The notes under the pieces were generated by a model, which was not told the origin of the DNA, ran no database searches, and saw nothing but the letters and a program-made list of their open reading frames with translations. Source: Akkermansia sp. (GTDB lineage Bacteria; Verrucomicrobiota; Verrucomicrobiia; Verrucomicrobiales; Akkermansiaceae). From it: DNA of 63,818 nucleotides. The stretch covers positions 1 to 63,818 of the forward strand of contig JAUNER010000015.1 of the NCBI GenBank assembly GCA_030525455.1, given 5' to 3'. This document shows positions 37,224 through 46,650 of the stretch, piece after piece. Both the position numbers and the translations under genes were made by a program. How positions within the stretch are numbered: the stretch's first letter is position 1; each line of letters opens with the position of its first letter.

Positions 37224-38735
37224 ATGAATCAGGACAAAACATACATAGCCATTGACCTTAAATCATTTTACGCATCAGTCGAATGTTGTGAACTGGGACT
37301 CAACCCACTAGACACCTTACTAGTTGTAGCAGATGAAAAACGGACAGATAAGACCATTTGTCTAGCCGTTAGCCCTGCTCTCAAATCATTCAATATACCT
37401 GGTAGACCTCGATTGTTTGAAGTAAAACAACAAGTAAACTATATCAATAAAGTCCGAAAACAAAAATCCCCCGCTAAACAATTTGCAGGTGCCAGTCATT
37501 TTCTAACAGAACTAAACGAACATCCGGAATTACAGCTGAATTTTATCATAGCCCCTCCTCGGATGGCTCATTACATTGATTACAGTGCCCAAATATATGG
37601 TATTTATACAAAATACGTTTCACCAAATCATATTATCGTCTATTCCATAGATGAGGTATTTATTGATATTACGGCCTATTTAAAAACCTATCGACAAACA
37701 GCCAAGGAACTCACAACTACCATCCTATTGGATATATTAAACACGACGGGAATTACCGCTACTGCCGGCATAGGTACTAACTTATTCCTCGCAAAAGTTG
37801 CCATGGATATTGTCGCAAAACACATACCAACTGACGAATATGGCGTACGAATCGCAGAACTCAATGAGCAGACTTATCGTGAAACCTTATGGCATCATAG
37901 ACCACTTACAGATTTCTGGCGTGTCGGTAAAGGCTATGCTTCTAAATTAGAAGCATTTGGGATATATACAATGGGCGATGTAGCAAAATGCTCCCACACT
38001 AATGAAGAACTATTATATAAGCTATTTGGGAAAAATGCAGAACTTCTCATTGACCATGCTTGGGGGTGGGAACCCTGTACCATAGATGCCATCAAAGCTT
38101 ATCGACCTAGTGCCAACAGTTTAAGTTCCGGTCAAGTGCTTCATGCTCCATACGAAGCAAATGATGCTAAACTGGTACTAAAAGAAATGGCTGACCAACT
38201 AGCCCTTGACTTAGTTAGCAAACATTTAGTAACTAACCAAATTGTTGTAACCATTGGCTATGATAAAGATAACCTATCTGACCCGGAACGAAGCAGATAT
38301 TATCATGGCCCTATCCACATAGATAGCTATGGCAGAAAAATACCGGCTCATTCCCATGGTACTCATAACTTAAAAGAATTCACCTCATCATCTAAAGTCA
38401 TTCTTCGTGCGACAGAAGCTCTCGCCAACCAGCTCATAGATTCTCGCTTACTTGTACGCAGATTAAACATTGTTGCCACACACGTTATACCGGAGTCTCT
38501 ACTTGCTCATTTACCCAAGCCCCCGGAACAATTAGAGTTATTCACAGATTATGAAGAACAAAAAGCACAAGAAGCTCAAGAAAAGAAATTCCTAAAACGC
38601 GAGCGAGCCATGCAAGAAACTCTTATTCATATTAAAAATAAATTTGGTAAAAATTCTATTTTGCGTGGTATGAATTTAGAAAAAAATGCTACCGGAAAAG
38701 ACCGTAATAATCAAATAGGAGGACATCAGGCATGA
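37224..38735 (+). CDS. Y-family DNA polymerase (ImpB/UmuC type)
   Basis: 503 residues. The polymerase motifs AIDLKSFYASVEC near the N-terminus and SIDEVFIDIT (the SIDE motif with two acidic metal ligands) are intact, and TAGIGTNLFLAKVAMD follows. The C-terminal little-finger domain ends in a Lys/Glu-rich helix. This is a translesion polymerase. The subgroup, with the early LVVADEKRTDKTICLAV segment and a YolD-like partner, is common on Firmicutes chromosomes and mobile elements and unlike UmuC/UmuD of proteobacteria. Its stop overlaps the start of the next gene (ATGA). Probably acquired by transfer. Confidence 0.9.
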   Translation: MNQDKTYIAIDLKSFYASVECCELGLNPLDTLLVVADEKRTDKTICLAVSPALKSFNIPGRPRLFEVKQQVNYINKVRKQKSPAKQFAGASHFLTELNEHPELQLNFIIAPPRMAHYIDYSAQIYGIYTKYVSPNHIIVYSIDEVFIDITAYLKTYRQTAKELTTTILLDILNTTGITATAGIGTNLFLAKVAMDIVAKHIPTDEYGVRIAELNEQTYRETLWHHRPLTDFWRVGKGYASKLEAFGIYTMGDVAKCSHTNEELLYKLFGKNAELLIDHAWGWEPCTIDAIKAYRPSANSLSSGQVLHAPYEANDAKLVLKEMADQLALDLVSKHLVTNQIVVTIGYDKDNLSDPERSRYYHGPIHIDSYGRKIPAHSHGTHNLKEFTSSSKVILRATEALANQLIDSRLLVRRLNIVATHVIPESLLAHLPKPPEQLELFTDYEEQKAQEAQEKKFLKRERAMQETLIHIKNKFGKNSILRGMNLEKNATGKDRNNQIGGHQA

Positions 38736-39139
38736 ACGACTATTCAGATATCATCCATCTGCCACATCATGAGTCAAAAGTACATCCGCGTATGAGTCTT
38801 TTAGAGCGTGCAGCTCAGTTTTCGCCATTTGCGGCACTTTCCGGTCACAATGAAGCCATTCTCGAAGAAGCTCGCCTAACAAGTCAACGCATTGATATTG
38901 ACGATAATATCAAACTTGATATTAATCATCATTTACAGATATTACAACAATCCACCCACCCTCCCCGTGCTCGATTTCGCTACTTTGTGCCCGATGGCAA
39001 TAAAGATGGCGGGAATTACGTTGACTATTCAGGCTATGTAAAAAAAATTGACCCCATCAATGGAGAAATTTATTTCGATGATGGGAAAATAATACCCATC
39101 ATCGAGATAATAGCTGTCGAAATCCTTTGCGAATCTTAA
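38732..39139 (+). CDS. YolD-like protein, partner of the Y-family polymerase
   Basis: 135 residues. The N-terminus MNDYSDIIHLPHH and the core MSLLERAAQFSPFAALSGH match the YolD-like family found next to Y-family polymerases in Firmicutes. Its function is thought to be regulation or processivity of the polymerase, not proven. The ATG overlaps the polymerase stop by four bases (ATGA). A strong AGGAGGA ribosome-binding site lies about seven bases upstream, unlike most genes here, which fits a foreign origin. Confidence 0.87.
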   Translation: MNDYSDIIHLPHHESKVHPRMSLLERAAQFSPFAALSGHNEAILEEARLTSQRIDIDDNIKLDINHHLQILQQSTHPPRARFRYFVPDGNKDGGNYVDYSGYVKKIDPINGEIYFDDGKIIPIIEIIAVEILCES

Positions 39140-39156
39140 CAGGGGGCTTCCTTAAT

Positions 39157-40308
39157 TTACATTACACTCTTACGTGTCAGCTTACTTATACTAAGCCCCC
39201 AAACCAATATCAGAGTGATGGTAAATGCCAATACAGCCATCAATGCAATTTGCACAAATGCTGGCAAGGCTGATAAGGTCGTAGCCTGTAGGGTATCATA
39301 AGCTACCTGCACAAAGAAAAAGTGAGCCAAAAATATCCCCAATGTGAGAGAAGCTAACTTCTTCATAAGCTTATTTTCTTTCAAAGGCAATTTACTCATC
39401 AATACCCAAATCGCAAAGGTCATCATAAAAACTTGAATACCGGAGAAATACCACAATATTTCGAGTTTAGAATAATCACCAGGATAGAGTTTCTGCGTTT
39501 CTAAATACCCCCAAAATGTAATCCCAAATCCAACCAAATACATCGGTGTGATGATAGAAAATGTCTTTTTCCAACTCCAATCAAGTGGGTATTTAGTCAA
39601 ATAATGAGCTAGTACCATATACCCCATAAAACCGGAAAAATTGTAAAATAACCCGTATGGATTCCAATCACATACCCCCCATATACCTAAATTCCCATAA
39701 TTCCCGGCATACCCTAACATAGGTGCAAACATTTGCACAAAGGGAACCATCATGCTTACCATCCAAATGCCCAAAAATAATTTTACTTCCTCTCGTTTTG
39801 CTCGCTCAAGCCATGCACTTATCACAGGTATGAATAAGTATAAGCCTATAAGCATATACATATACCATAGAGGTGTGGTATCATAATTAAAGTTAAAGAG
39901 CCACGTCCAGAGCTTATCGAGTGTGGCCGCCCAAGTGTAGTTATCTGCCATTATGTTTGCATTACTCGTCTGCACCCCTGCCGTAAAGTAGGCATAATAC
40001 ATGAGCGGCAATGCTAATGACCAAACAATGAGCGGGACGCCTATTCGCTTGGCTCGTCGTTTGTAAAAGTCAAGCATCCCCAATTTGACGGGAAACAATA
40101 ACACTCCGGAAATCATCGCAAATAATGGTACACAGGGACGCAATGAACTCCCTACCCCTACAGCAGTCACCCAATCATTACTATTGTCAAACTTTCCTAC
40201 AAAAGGGTCACAACAATGAGCAAGCACTACCATGAAACAGGCTAGTACACGTATGTAATCCAAGCGGTCTATGTGATTTCCAAGCGAGTCAGTTACTTTG
40301 TTAAGCAT
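39157..40308 (-). CDS. Membrane acyltransferase 3 family protein
   Basis: 383 residues with about ten transmembrane helices. The N-terminal DYIRVLACFMVVLAHCCDP carries the conserved Arg and His of the acyltransferase 3 (OafA/WecH-like) family. Such enzymes move acetyl or succinyl groups across the membrane onto glycans such as O-antigen or exopolysaccharide. The acceptor is unknown. It converges with the YolD-like gene (17-bp gap) and is divergent from the RND operon. Confidence 0.85.
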   Translation of the reverse strand: MLNKVTDSLGNHIDRLDYIRVLACFMVVLAHCCDPFVGKFDNSNDWVTAVGVGSSLRPCVPLFAMISGVLLFPVKLGMLDFYKRRAKRIGVPLIVWSLALPLMYYAYFTAGVQTSNANIMADNYTWAATLDKLWTWLFNFNYDTTPLWYMYMLIGLYLFIPVISAWLERAKREEVKLFLGIWMVSMMVPFVQMFAPMLGYAGNYGNLGIWGVCDWNPYGLFYNFSGFMGYMVLAHYLTKYPLDWSWKKTFSIITPMYLVGFGITFWGYLETQKLYPGDYSKLEILWYFSGIQVFMMTFAIWVLMSKLPLKENKLMKKLASLTLGIFLAHFFFVQVAYDTLQATTLSALPAFVQIALMAVLAFTITLILVWGLSISKLTRKSVM

Positions 40309-40460
40309 TTCGTGGACAATCTACCATAAAAATAAGCTCTGTAACAAGCCTTAATATTATGACCTAGATAAAACAAATTATAAACATTTGTTCAAAATAA
40401 CAAATATATAAGGTTCAGTATTTTACAAAACACATTACCATAAACGTACTCATCTTAGAA

Positions 40461-40488
40461 TTGACTTTAAGGTAAAAATTTTTACAAT
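40461..40488 (+). promoter_or_regulatory. Predicted promoter of the RND efflux operon
   Basis: TTGACT at 40461-40466, a 16-bp spacer and TACAAT at 40483-40488 form a good sigma-70-type promoter about 60 bases before the first gene. No regulator gene of TetR or similar type is adjacent. Confidence 0.5.
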
Positions 40489-40547
40489 CACTTGCAAATC
40501 CCTCTCAGCGAAGGTAAAGTTTTCCATAACATACAGAACATAAAATT

Positions 40548-41819
40548 ATGTATAACAAGCCGTTAACAGTTACAGCATCCTTACTTCTTTGTGCATCTAC
40601 CTTTACTATTTGTTCCTGCGACAAAAAGGAAGCCGCAGCACCGGCCGTTGCTCCGGCTGCCAATGTGAAAGTGACTAAGCTAATCACAAAGGATGTACCA
40701 ATCTATCATGAGTGGGTTGGCTCGTTACGCGGTACAGAAGATGCTGAAATTCGCCCCCAAGTTACCGGTTATTTGCTATCTAAAAATTACCATGATGGAG
40801 CATACGTCCAGAAAGGACAAACTCTCTTCCAAATCGATAAACGACCCTTCGAAGCAACACTGAAACAGGCAGAAGGCCGACTGGCACAATACCAGGCAAT
40901 GCTGAAAAAATATGAGCTTGATGTAGCTCGTTACAGCCCACTTGTTAAAACCGGTTCCGTTTCTCGTAAGCAACTTGACGATGCTCAACAGCAATTATTA
41001 GAAACTCAAGCCGCCATTGATACCGCCAAGGCTCAAATCAATGAAGCTCAAATTAACCTAAAATTCACCACTATCACAGCCCCTATTTCCGGGTTAGCCG
41101 GCATTGCAACCCCCTCAATTGGTAATTTACTCACACCGAGCAATCCTCAGGCACTGACAACTATTTCCGCCATTGACCCAATTCGAGTAGACTTTGCCCT
41201 TAGTGAAAATGATTTCATCAATACTGTAAAATTCACAAAACAAGCAGAAAAAGAAAATCCTGCCGGCACCAAGTTTGACCTCATCCTAGCCAATGGCGAA
41301 GTCTATGACCAAAAAGGTACGGTTGTTGCCATTGATAGAAATTTAGACCCTCAGACAGGTACTATTTCTATTGTAGGTCATATTCCTAATAAAGACTACC
41401 TACTCCGCCCCGGTATGTTTGTGCGAGTAAAAGCAATTACTCACACATTGAAAGATGCACTCTTGATTCCGCCGCGAGCCATTATGTCTACCCAAAGTGC
41501 CAAATTCCTCATTTACCTGGATGAAAACAATGTACCTAATATGCAGGTGATTGAAACCGGCCCTATGGTTGACGGCATGCAAGTTGTAAAAATCGTAAAC
41601 ACCCCAAATTCCAAATTCAACAAAGATAGAGACATCGTAGTCGAGGGGATTATGCAAGCTGCTCGCGACGCTCAATCACGCAAGCCGGTAAACGCCACTC
41701 CGTATGAGCACAAAATCACCCAACCTATTATTCCTTCCGTATCCACACAAAGCTTTGACAAAGCCAAAACACCCGAAGGTATGGATGAGAAGCCAACCCA
41801 ATCACCTGCCACAAAATAA
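40548..41819 (+). CDS. RND efflux periplasmic adaptor (AcrA-like), lipoprotein
   Basis: 423 residues. The N-terminus ends in FTICSCDKKE, a lipoprotein signal with cleavage before Cys. The adaptor layout follows: beta-barrel start (IYHEWVGSLRG), biotinyl-lipoyl half (VTGYLLSKNYHDGAYVQKGQ), an alpha-hairpin of about 60 residues, then the second lipoyl half (TITAPISGLAG) and membrane-proximal domain. It links the inner-membrane pump to the outer-membrane channel. The pump gene follows 35 bp downstream. Confidence 0.93.
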   Translation: MYNKPLTVTASLLLCASTFTICSCDKKEAAAPAVAPAANVKVTKLITKDVPIYHEWVGSLRGTEDAEIRPQVTGYLLSKNYHDGAYVQKGQTLFQIDKRPFEATLKQAEGRLAQYQAMLKKYELDVARYSPLVKTGSVSRKQLDDAQQQLLETQAAIDTAKAQINEAQINLKFTTITAPISGLAGIATPSIGNLLTPSNPQALTTISAIDPIRVDFALSENDFINTVKFTKQAEKENPAGTKFDLILANGEVYDQKGTVVAIDRNLDPQTGTISIVGHIPNKDYLLRPGMFVRVKAITHTLKDALLIPPRAIMSTQSAKFLIYLDENNVPNMQVIETGPMVDGMQVVKIVNTPNSKFNKDRDIVVEGIMQAARDAQSRKPVNATPYEHKITQPIIPSVSTQSFDKAKTPEGMDEKPTQSPATK

Positions 41820-41854
41820 CACCACAGCTTTAACCTAAGCTTACATCCACTGCT

Positions 41855-44800
41855 ATGTCTAGCTTCTTTATCAAACATCCGACTATTGCTATCGTTATCT
41901 CTATAGTAATGGTCATGCTCGGGGGGCTTTCTCTCATGGGCCTCCCCATTGAACAATACCCAAATATTGTTCCACCCACTATTAAAATGCAAGCCACCTA
42001 CCCGGGGGCTAATGCAGAAACGGTGGCAAACTCTGTGGCTTCTCCCCTTGAGCAATCAATCTCTGGGGTTATTGGCATGGACTACATGACCTCTACTAAT
42101 GCGAACAATGGTATTTGTTCACTCAGCATTGTTTTCGAGGTTGGTACTGACCCCAACATGGACCAGACCCTAGCCTATATGCGCTATGGTGCAGCCACAG
42201 CCCAGCTACCGGGAGAAGTATCACAGATGGGGATTACCATTACCCAGTCAACGGGTAGCCCTATTGCAGTATTCAACTTGTATTCCCCCGATGATAGTTT
42301 ATCCCCTATTTTCTTAAGTAACTATTCCTACGTAAGCTTGGTAGAACCGGTAAAACGTGTTAAAGGGGTTGGTGACGTTCAAGTTTTCGGTGCCGGTAAA
42401 TATGCAATGCGTATTTGGCTGGATACCACCAAAATGGCCGCTCAAAATATTTCTGTACCAGAAATTCAAAAGGCTATCCGCGACCAAAATACCGTGATTC
42501 CTGCCGGTCAATTAGGTGCGGAACCTGCTCCTCCCGGCACAGAGTTTACCTATACTATCATGACTAAGGGGCGTCTTACTACGCCTGAAGAATTCGGCAA
42601 CATTATTATTAGAGCCGAGGGGAATAAAATTATTTACCTCAAAGACATTGCAAAGGTTGAATTAGGCTCTCAAACATATAATGTATCCAGTAAATATAAT
42701 GGTAAAGAATCCGGTGCTATTGCCATTTTCTCAGCACCCGGCTCTAACGCTATCGAAACCGTTGACGCTCTTAAAGAACTTTTCGAAGACCGAGCAAAAA
42801 GCTTCCCTGCCGGGCTTGAATATTCTCTTACATTAGACACCACTCTGGCTGTTCGTGCTTCTATCGAAGAAATTAAACATACCTTTGTCGAAGCACTTTT
42901 ACTTGTGGTATTGGTAGTATTCGTCTTCCTTCAGGGCTGGCGAGCTACACTTATTCCGGCAGTGGCTGTTCCTGTATCTATCATTGCCACCTTTGCCCTA
43001 TTCCCAATGCTGGGCTTTACCCTCAACACCATTTGCTTAATGGGTATGGTGCTGGCAATCGGGTTGGTAGTGGACGACGCCATCGTTGTGGTTGAAGCTG
43101 TTGAGGCACACATGGAACGTGGCTTAACTCCGCGTCAAGCCGCCTTTGCAGCCATGGAAGAAGTATCCGGTCCTGTTGTGGCTATCGCCTTAGTATTGGC
43201 GGCTGTGTTCCTTCCTTCTTTGCTCTTACCAGGCATCACCGGTACGTTATTCCAACAGTTTGCGGTAACGATTGCAATTTCCATGCTTATTTCGGCATTT
43301 AACGCCCTTACATTATCACCGGCACTATCTTCCATCCTGCTAAAGCCGAAAAATCACAATTCTCGCAATCCGATAACGATATTCTACAAGCTTTTCAATA
43401 AGACCTATGATGCAACGGCAAATGGCTATACAAAAGTCTGCCGTTTCTTATGCAGAAAGTTGATTATCTCTATTCCGCTTTTAGCACTCATCACCTATTG
43501 CATTCTTCCGGTTTCCAAGAATATTCCTAGTGGTTTCATTCCGGATGAAGACCAAGGTTACATTTTCGCCGCCCTCATCATGCCTGAATCTAACTCTCTT
43601 CAGGTAACAACGAGAGCCGCTGATAAGGTAAGTGAAGTATTGTGCTCTGATCCCAATGTAGAAAATGTCATCGCTATTTCCGGGTTTAGCTTATTGACTA
43701 ACGTACAAAGTACAAACAATGCTTTCTTCTTCATCATGCTCAAGCCATGGGAAGAACGAAAGGCTGCTGACCAAAGCTCTAAAGCACTCGTTGCTAAATA
43801 TAGCGGTATGCTTGCCGCTCAAGTACCGGAAGGCATGGCTATGTGTTTCCAACCTCCGGCTATTGCAGGGGTGGGGTCTGCCAATGGCGTTACCTTTATG
43901 CTCGAAGACCGTGATGGTCGTGGCACTCAGTACTTAGCAGAACAAACCAAAACGTTTGTGGCTGAAGCTCAAAAACGCCCGGAATTAGCCGTCGTCAATA
44001 ACATGATGTCTTTTGCTGTGCAACAGAAAGACATTCGTCTTGACGAAGAAAAATGTGCTACCATAGGTGTTGATATTAATGAGGCCAACGGCTTGCTCCA
44101 AGCTTACATGGGCTCGCTCTTCATCAACTACATCACCCTTTATGGTCAGCAATGGCAAGTTTACATTCAAGCTCAAGGTTCTGACAGAACTGGCATTGAT
44201 GCTCTTAATAACTTCTATGTCAAAAATAAACAGGGTAAATCTGTACCTCTGTCAACTTTGATTAAGGTTAAAGACACACTCGGTCCCGAATTCCTCATTC
44301 GTCAAAACCTTTACAATGCTTCAAAGTTGATGGTCGTTCCGGCTCCCGGCTTCTCTAATTCTCAGGCAATGACCGCACTCGAAGAAACATTCGAGGCATG
44401 CATGCCAATGGACATGGGGTACAGCTATGCCGATATGAGCTATCAGGAAGAAAAAATCCAGGATGGCATCGGGATTGTGGAAATTTTCATACTATCCTCC
44501 ATCTTCGTATTCCTCATTCTTGCAGCTCTTTACGAACGTTGGTCTTTACCATTAAGTATTTTCTTAACCGTTCCTATCGCAGCACTTGGGGCATTCCTTG
44601 GGCTTTCATACTTTAATTATGAATTAAATCTATATGCCCAGATTGGGTTAGTGATGCTCATTGGCTTGGCTGCTAAGAATGCTATTTTAATTGTGGAATT
44701 TGCCGTACTTGAAATGGAACGTGGTAAAACACTCATGGAAGCCACACTATCTGCTGCCAAACTACGTTTGCGTCCGATTTTAATGACTTCCTTTGCCTTC

Positions 44801-45058
44801 ATTTTAGGTTGTGTTCCGCTGGCAATTGCAACCGGTTCCGGTGCTTATTCTCGTAATATCATTGGTATCGTTGTTGTAGCCGGCATGACGATGGCTACCG
44901 TTATTGGTTGCTTCCTCATCCCTTCATCATTCTACTTTATCATGAAGTTATTCCGAGTAAAAATTGCTCGTCACACCATCGAAACAGATGACCCGGACGA
45001 AATCATTGCTCGCAATCACCTCAGACAAGAGGCTCATCAATCTCTTTCTAATCAATAA
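41855..45058 (+). CDS. RND multidrug efflux pump, AcrB/HAE1 family
   Basis: 1067 residues with twelve transmembrane helices in two halves and large periplasmic loops. The proton relay is intact: paired Asp in GLVVDDAIVVVE (about 406-407) and Lys in GLAAKNAILIVEF (about 938). Repeated GFIPDEDQGY and HAE1 signatures support hydrophobic/amphiphilic drug export. In the gut, bile acids are plausible substrates, which is inference. Middle gene of a three-gene operon. Confidence 0.96.
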   Translation: MSSFFIKHPTIAIVISIVMVMLGGLSLMGLPIEQYPNIVPPTIKMQATYPGANAETVANSVASPLEQSISGVIGMDYMTSTNANNGICSLSIVFEVGTDPNMDQTLAYMRYGAATAQLPGEVSQMGITITQSTGSPIAVFNLYSPDDSLSPIFLSNYSYVSLVEPVKRVKGVGDVQVFGAGKYAMRIWLDTTKMAAQNISVPEIQKAIRDQNTVIPAGQLGAEPAPPGTEFTYTIMTKGRLTTPEEFGNIIIRAEGNKIIYLKDIAKVELGSQTYNVSSKYNGKESGAIAIFSAPGSNAIETVDALKELFEDRAKSFPAGLEYSLTLDTTLAVRASIEEIKHTFVEALLLVVLVVFVFLQGWRATLIPAVAVPVSIIATFALFPMLGFTLNTICLMGMVLAIGLVVDDAIVVVEAVEAHMERGLTPRQAAFAAMEEVSGPVVAIALVLAAVFLPSLLLPGITGTLFQQFAVTIAISMLISAFNALTLSPALSSILLKPKNHNSRNPITIFYKLFNKTYDATANGYTKVCRFLCRKLIISIPLLALITYCILPVSKNIPSGFIPDEDQGYIFAALIMPESNSLQVTTRAADKVSEVLCSDPNVENVIAISGFSLLTNVQSTNNAFFFIMLKPWEERKAADQSSKALVAKYSGMLAAQVPEGMAMCFQPPAIAGVGSANGVTFMLEDRDGRGTQYLAEQTKTFVAEAQKRPELAVVNNMMSFAVQQKDIRLDEEKCATIGVDINEANGLLQAYMGSLFINYITLYGQQWQVYIQAQGSDRTGIDALNNFYVKNKQGKSVPLSTLIKVKDTLGPEFLIRQNLYNASKLMVVPAPGFSNSQAMTALEETFEACMPMDMGYSYADMSYQEEKIQDGIGIVEIFILSSIFVFLILAALYERWSLPLSIFLTVPIAALGAFLGLSYFNYELNLYAQIGLVMLIGLAAKNAILIVEFAVLEMERGKTLMEATLSAAKLRLRPILMTSFAFILGCVPLAIATGSGAYSRNIIGIVVVAGMTMATVIGCFLIPSSFYFIMKLFRVKIARHTIETDDPDEIIARNHLRQEAHQSLSNQ

Positions 45059-45087
45059 ATCCACACAAAAGTTTAATTTCAAAACAA

Positions 45088-46518
45088 ATGAAACTGAAAT
45101 CACTTCTTAACGGCACTATCACCTTTGGCACAGCTTGTCTGCTTGCCTCATGTGTCATGGGGCCCGATTTTAAACCGGTTGAAATGCCCATGCCGGCAGC
45201 ATTCCGTGGAGCTAGTGCTTCTCAGGAATCCTTGGCTGACCTTCCTTGGTGGAAGGTGTTTAAGAATAAAGACCTCCAAAATCTGTTAAAGGAGACCTAC
45301 GAGAATAACCACGACTTAAAAGCAATCATGGCTCGAGTCGAGCAAGCTCGTCAGTACATCACCATTACAGAAGCCCCCCTATTCCCATGGGCTGGCTATG
45401 GTGCTAATGTCAGTAAGGGTAGTAATTACACTGGTGGCAACATTGCTCAAACATCCGGAACCACTCTTACTCCGGGCTCACTCGCCGGTAATATCTCTTG
45501 GGAGCTGGATTTGTGGGGCAAAACTCGCCGAATGACTGAAGCCGCTGAAGCTGATTACTTAGCTTCTGAAGAAGGCATGAGAGCTTTAATGCTTTCTCTC
45601 ATGAAGCAAGTAGCAGATTCTTATCTCAAACTTTTGCAACTGGATGAACAACTCGCCATTCTTCATCGTTCCGTAGATTCCTATTCAGAATGTTTACGTT
45701 TATTTGAAGAACAGTTAGAAGGTGAAGTGGGGGACCAACTTCAAGTTTCTTCTGCAAAGGCAGCTCTCGCTTCTTCTCAAGCACAAATTCCAAGTATTCA
45801 GGCTCAAATCGTCAATCTCGAAAATGCCATTTGTGCTCTCGTTGGTCGCACTCCCGGTCCAATTAAGCGTTCTGGTACTCTCCAAGAAATTGCCACTGGT
45901 ATCAACGTACCTGCTGGCTTACCTGCATACATCATCAACCGCCGTCCGGACATTCGCCAAAGCGAGTACAAACTTCGTGCGGCAAACGCAGAAATTGGTG
46001 TGGCTATTGCTAATTACTTCCCAAGTATTTCTTTAACTGCCGCCGGGGGGATTGCTTCTAGTGATTTAAACAATATCGGTGGTCGTCGCGGTGGCTGGGG
46101 TATCGGTGCCAACCTTTCAGGCCCATTATTCCGTGCTGGTAGCTTAAGTGCTTCAGAAAAAGCTGCTAAAGCTGGCTTCCTTGCCGCTAAGCATGATTAT
46201 GAGCAAACGGTACTTAATGCTCTAGCTGAAATCTCTAGCACTCTGACTCAAAGAGAAAACTTACGCGTTATCACAAAAACACAGGCTGAAGCTGTGCAGG
46301 CAAATGATACTGCCGTAAAAATTGCCTTTGAAAGATTCCGCACCGGCTTGTCTAACTACATTGAAGTACTTTACGCTCAGCAGAATCTCTACCCTGCTCA
46401 GATTCAGTTATCTCAATACAATTACCAGCAAGCTACTTCTCTCGTGTCGTTATACACCGCTCTAGGTGGTGGCTGGAAAATGTCTCACTCGGAATTTTCA
46501 GCCGGACCAAAGAAATAG
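45088..46518 (+). CDS. Outer-membrane efflux channel, NodT/OprM family lipoprotein
   Basis: 476 residues. The lipoprotein signal ends LLASCVMGPDF. The outer-membrane factor repeats are seen twice: long helices with the RPDIRQSEYKLRAANAEIG segment, IGVAIANYFPS, and FRTGLSNYIEVLYAQQNLY near the C-terminus. It forms the outer channel of the RND pump encoded upstream (29-bp gap). A terminator follows. Confidence 0.94.
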   Translation: MKLKSLLNGTITFGTACLLASCVMGPDFKPVEMPMPAAFRGASASQESLADLPWWKVFKNKDLQNLLKETYENNHDLKAIMARVEQARQYITITEAPLFPWAGYGANVSKGSNYTGGNIAQTSGTTLTPGSLAGNISWELDLWGKTRRMTEAAEADYLASEEGMRALMLSLMKQVADSYLKLLQLDEQLAILHRSVDSYSECLRLFEEQLEGEVGDQLQVSSAKAALASSQAQIPSIQAQIVNLENAICALVGRTPGPIKRSGTLQEIATGINVPAGLPAYIINRRPDIRQSEYKLRAANAEIGVAIANYFPSISLTAAGGIASSDLNNIGGRRGGWGIGANLSGPLFRAGSLSASEKAAKAGFLAAKHDYEQTVLNALAEISSTLTQRENLRVITKTQAEAVQANDTAVKIAFERFRTGLSNYIEVLYAQQNLYPAQIQLSQYNYQQATSLVSLYTALGGGWKMSHSEFSAGPKK

Positions 46519-46553
46519 TCTACCAAGTAAAAATTTCTTGCTTATTTCCCCTA

Positions 46554-46581
46554 CCCCTTCATTTAATTGAAGGGGCTTTTT
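46554..46581 (+). terminator. Terminator of the RND operon
   Basis: CCCCTTCA (46554-46561) and TGAAGGGG (46568-46575) form an 8-bp stem with a six-base loop and a T tail. Confidence 0.9.
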
Positions 46582-46650
46582 GATATAAGCTTGTATGTTA
46601 CTCGAATTTTTGGTAAAAGGAATTTCACATTTGCCATTAGTTTTCATATT

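Noticed and set aside
39142..39200. GGGGGCTT / AAGCCCCC inverted repeat near the end of the acyltransferase gene
   Set aside because: The right arm is coding and the loop is over 40 bases; probably chance.
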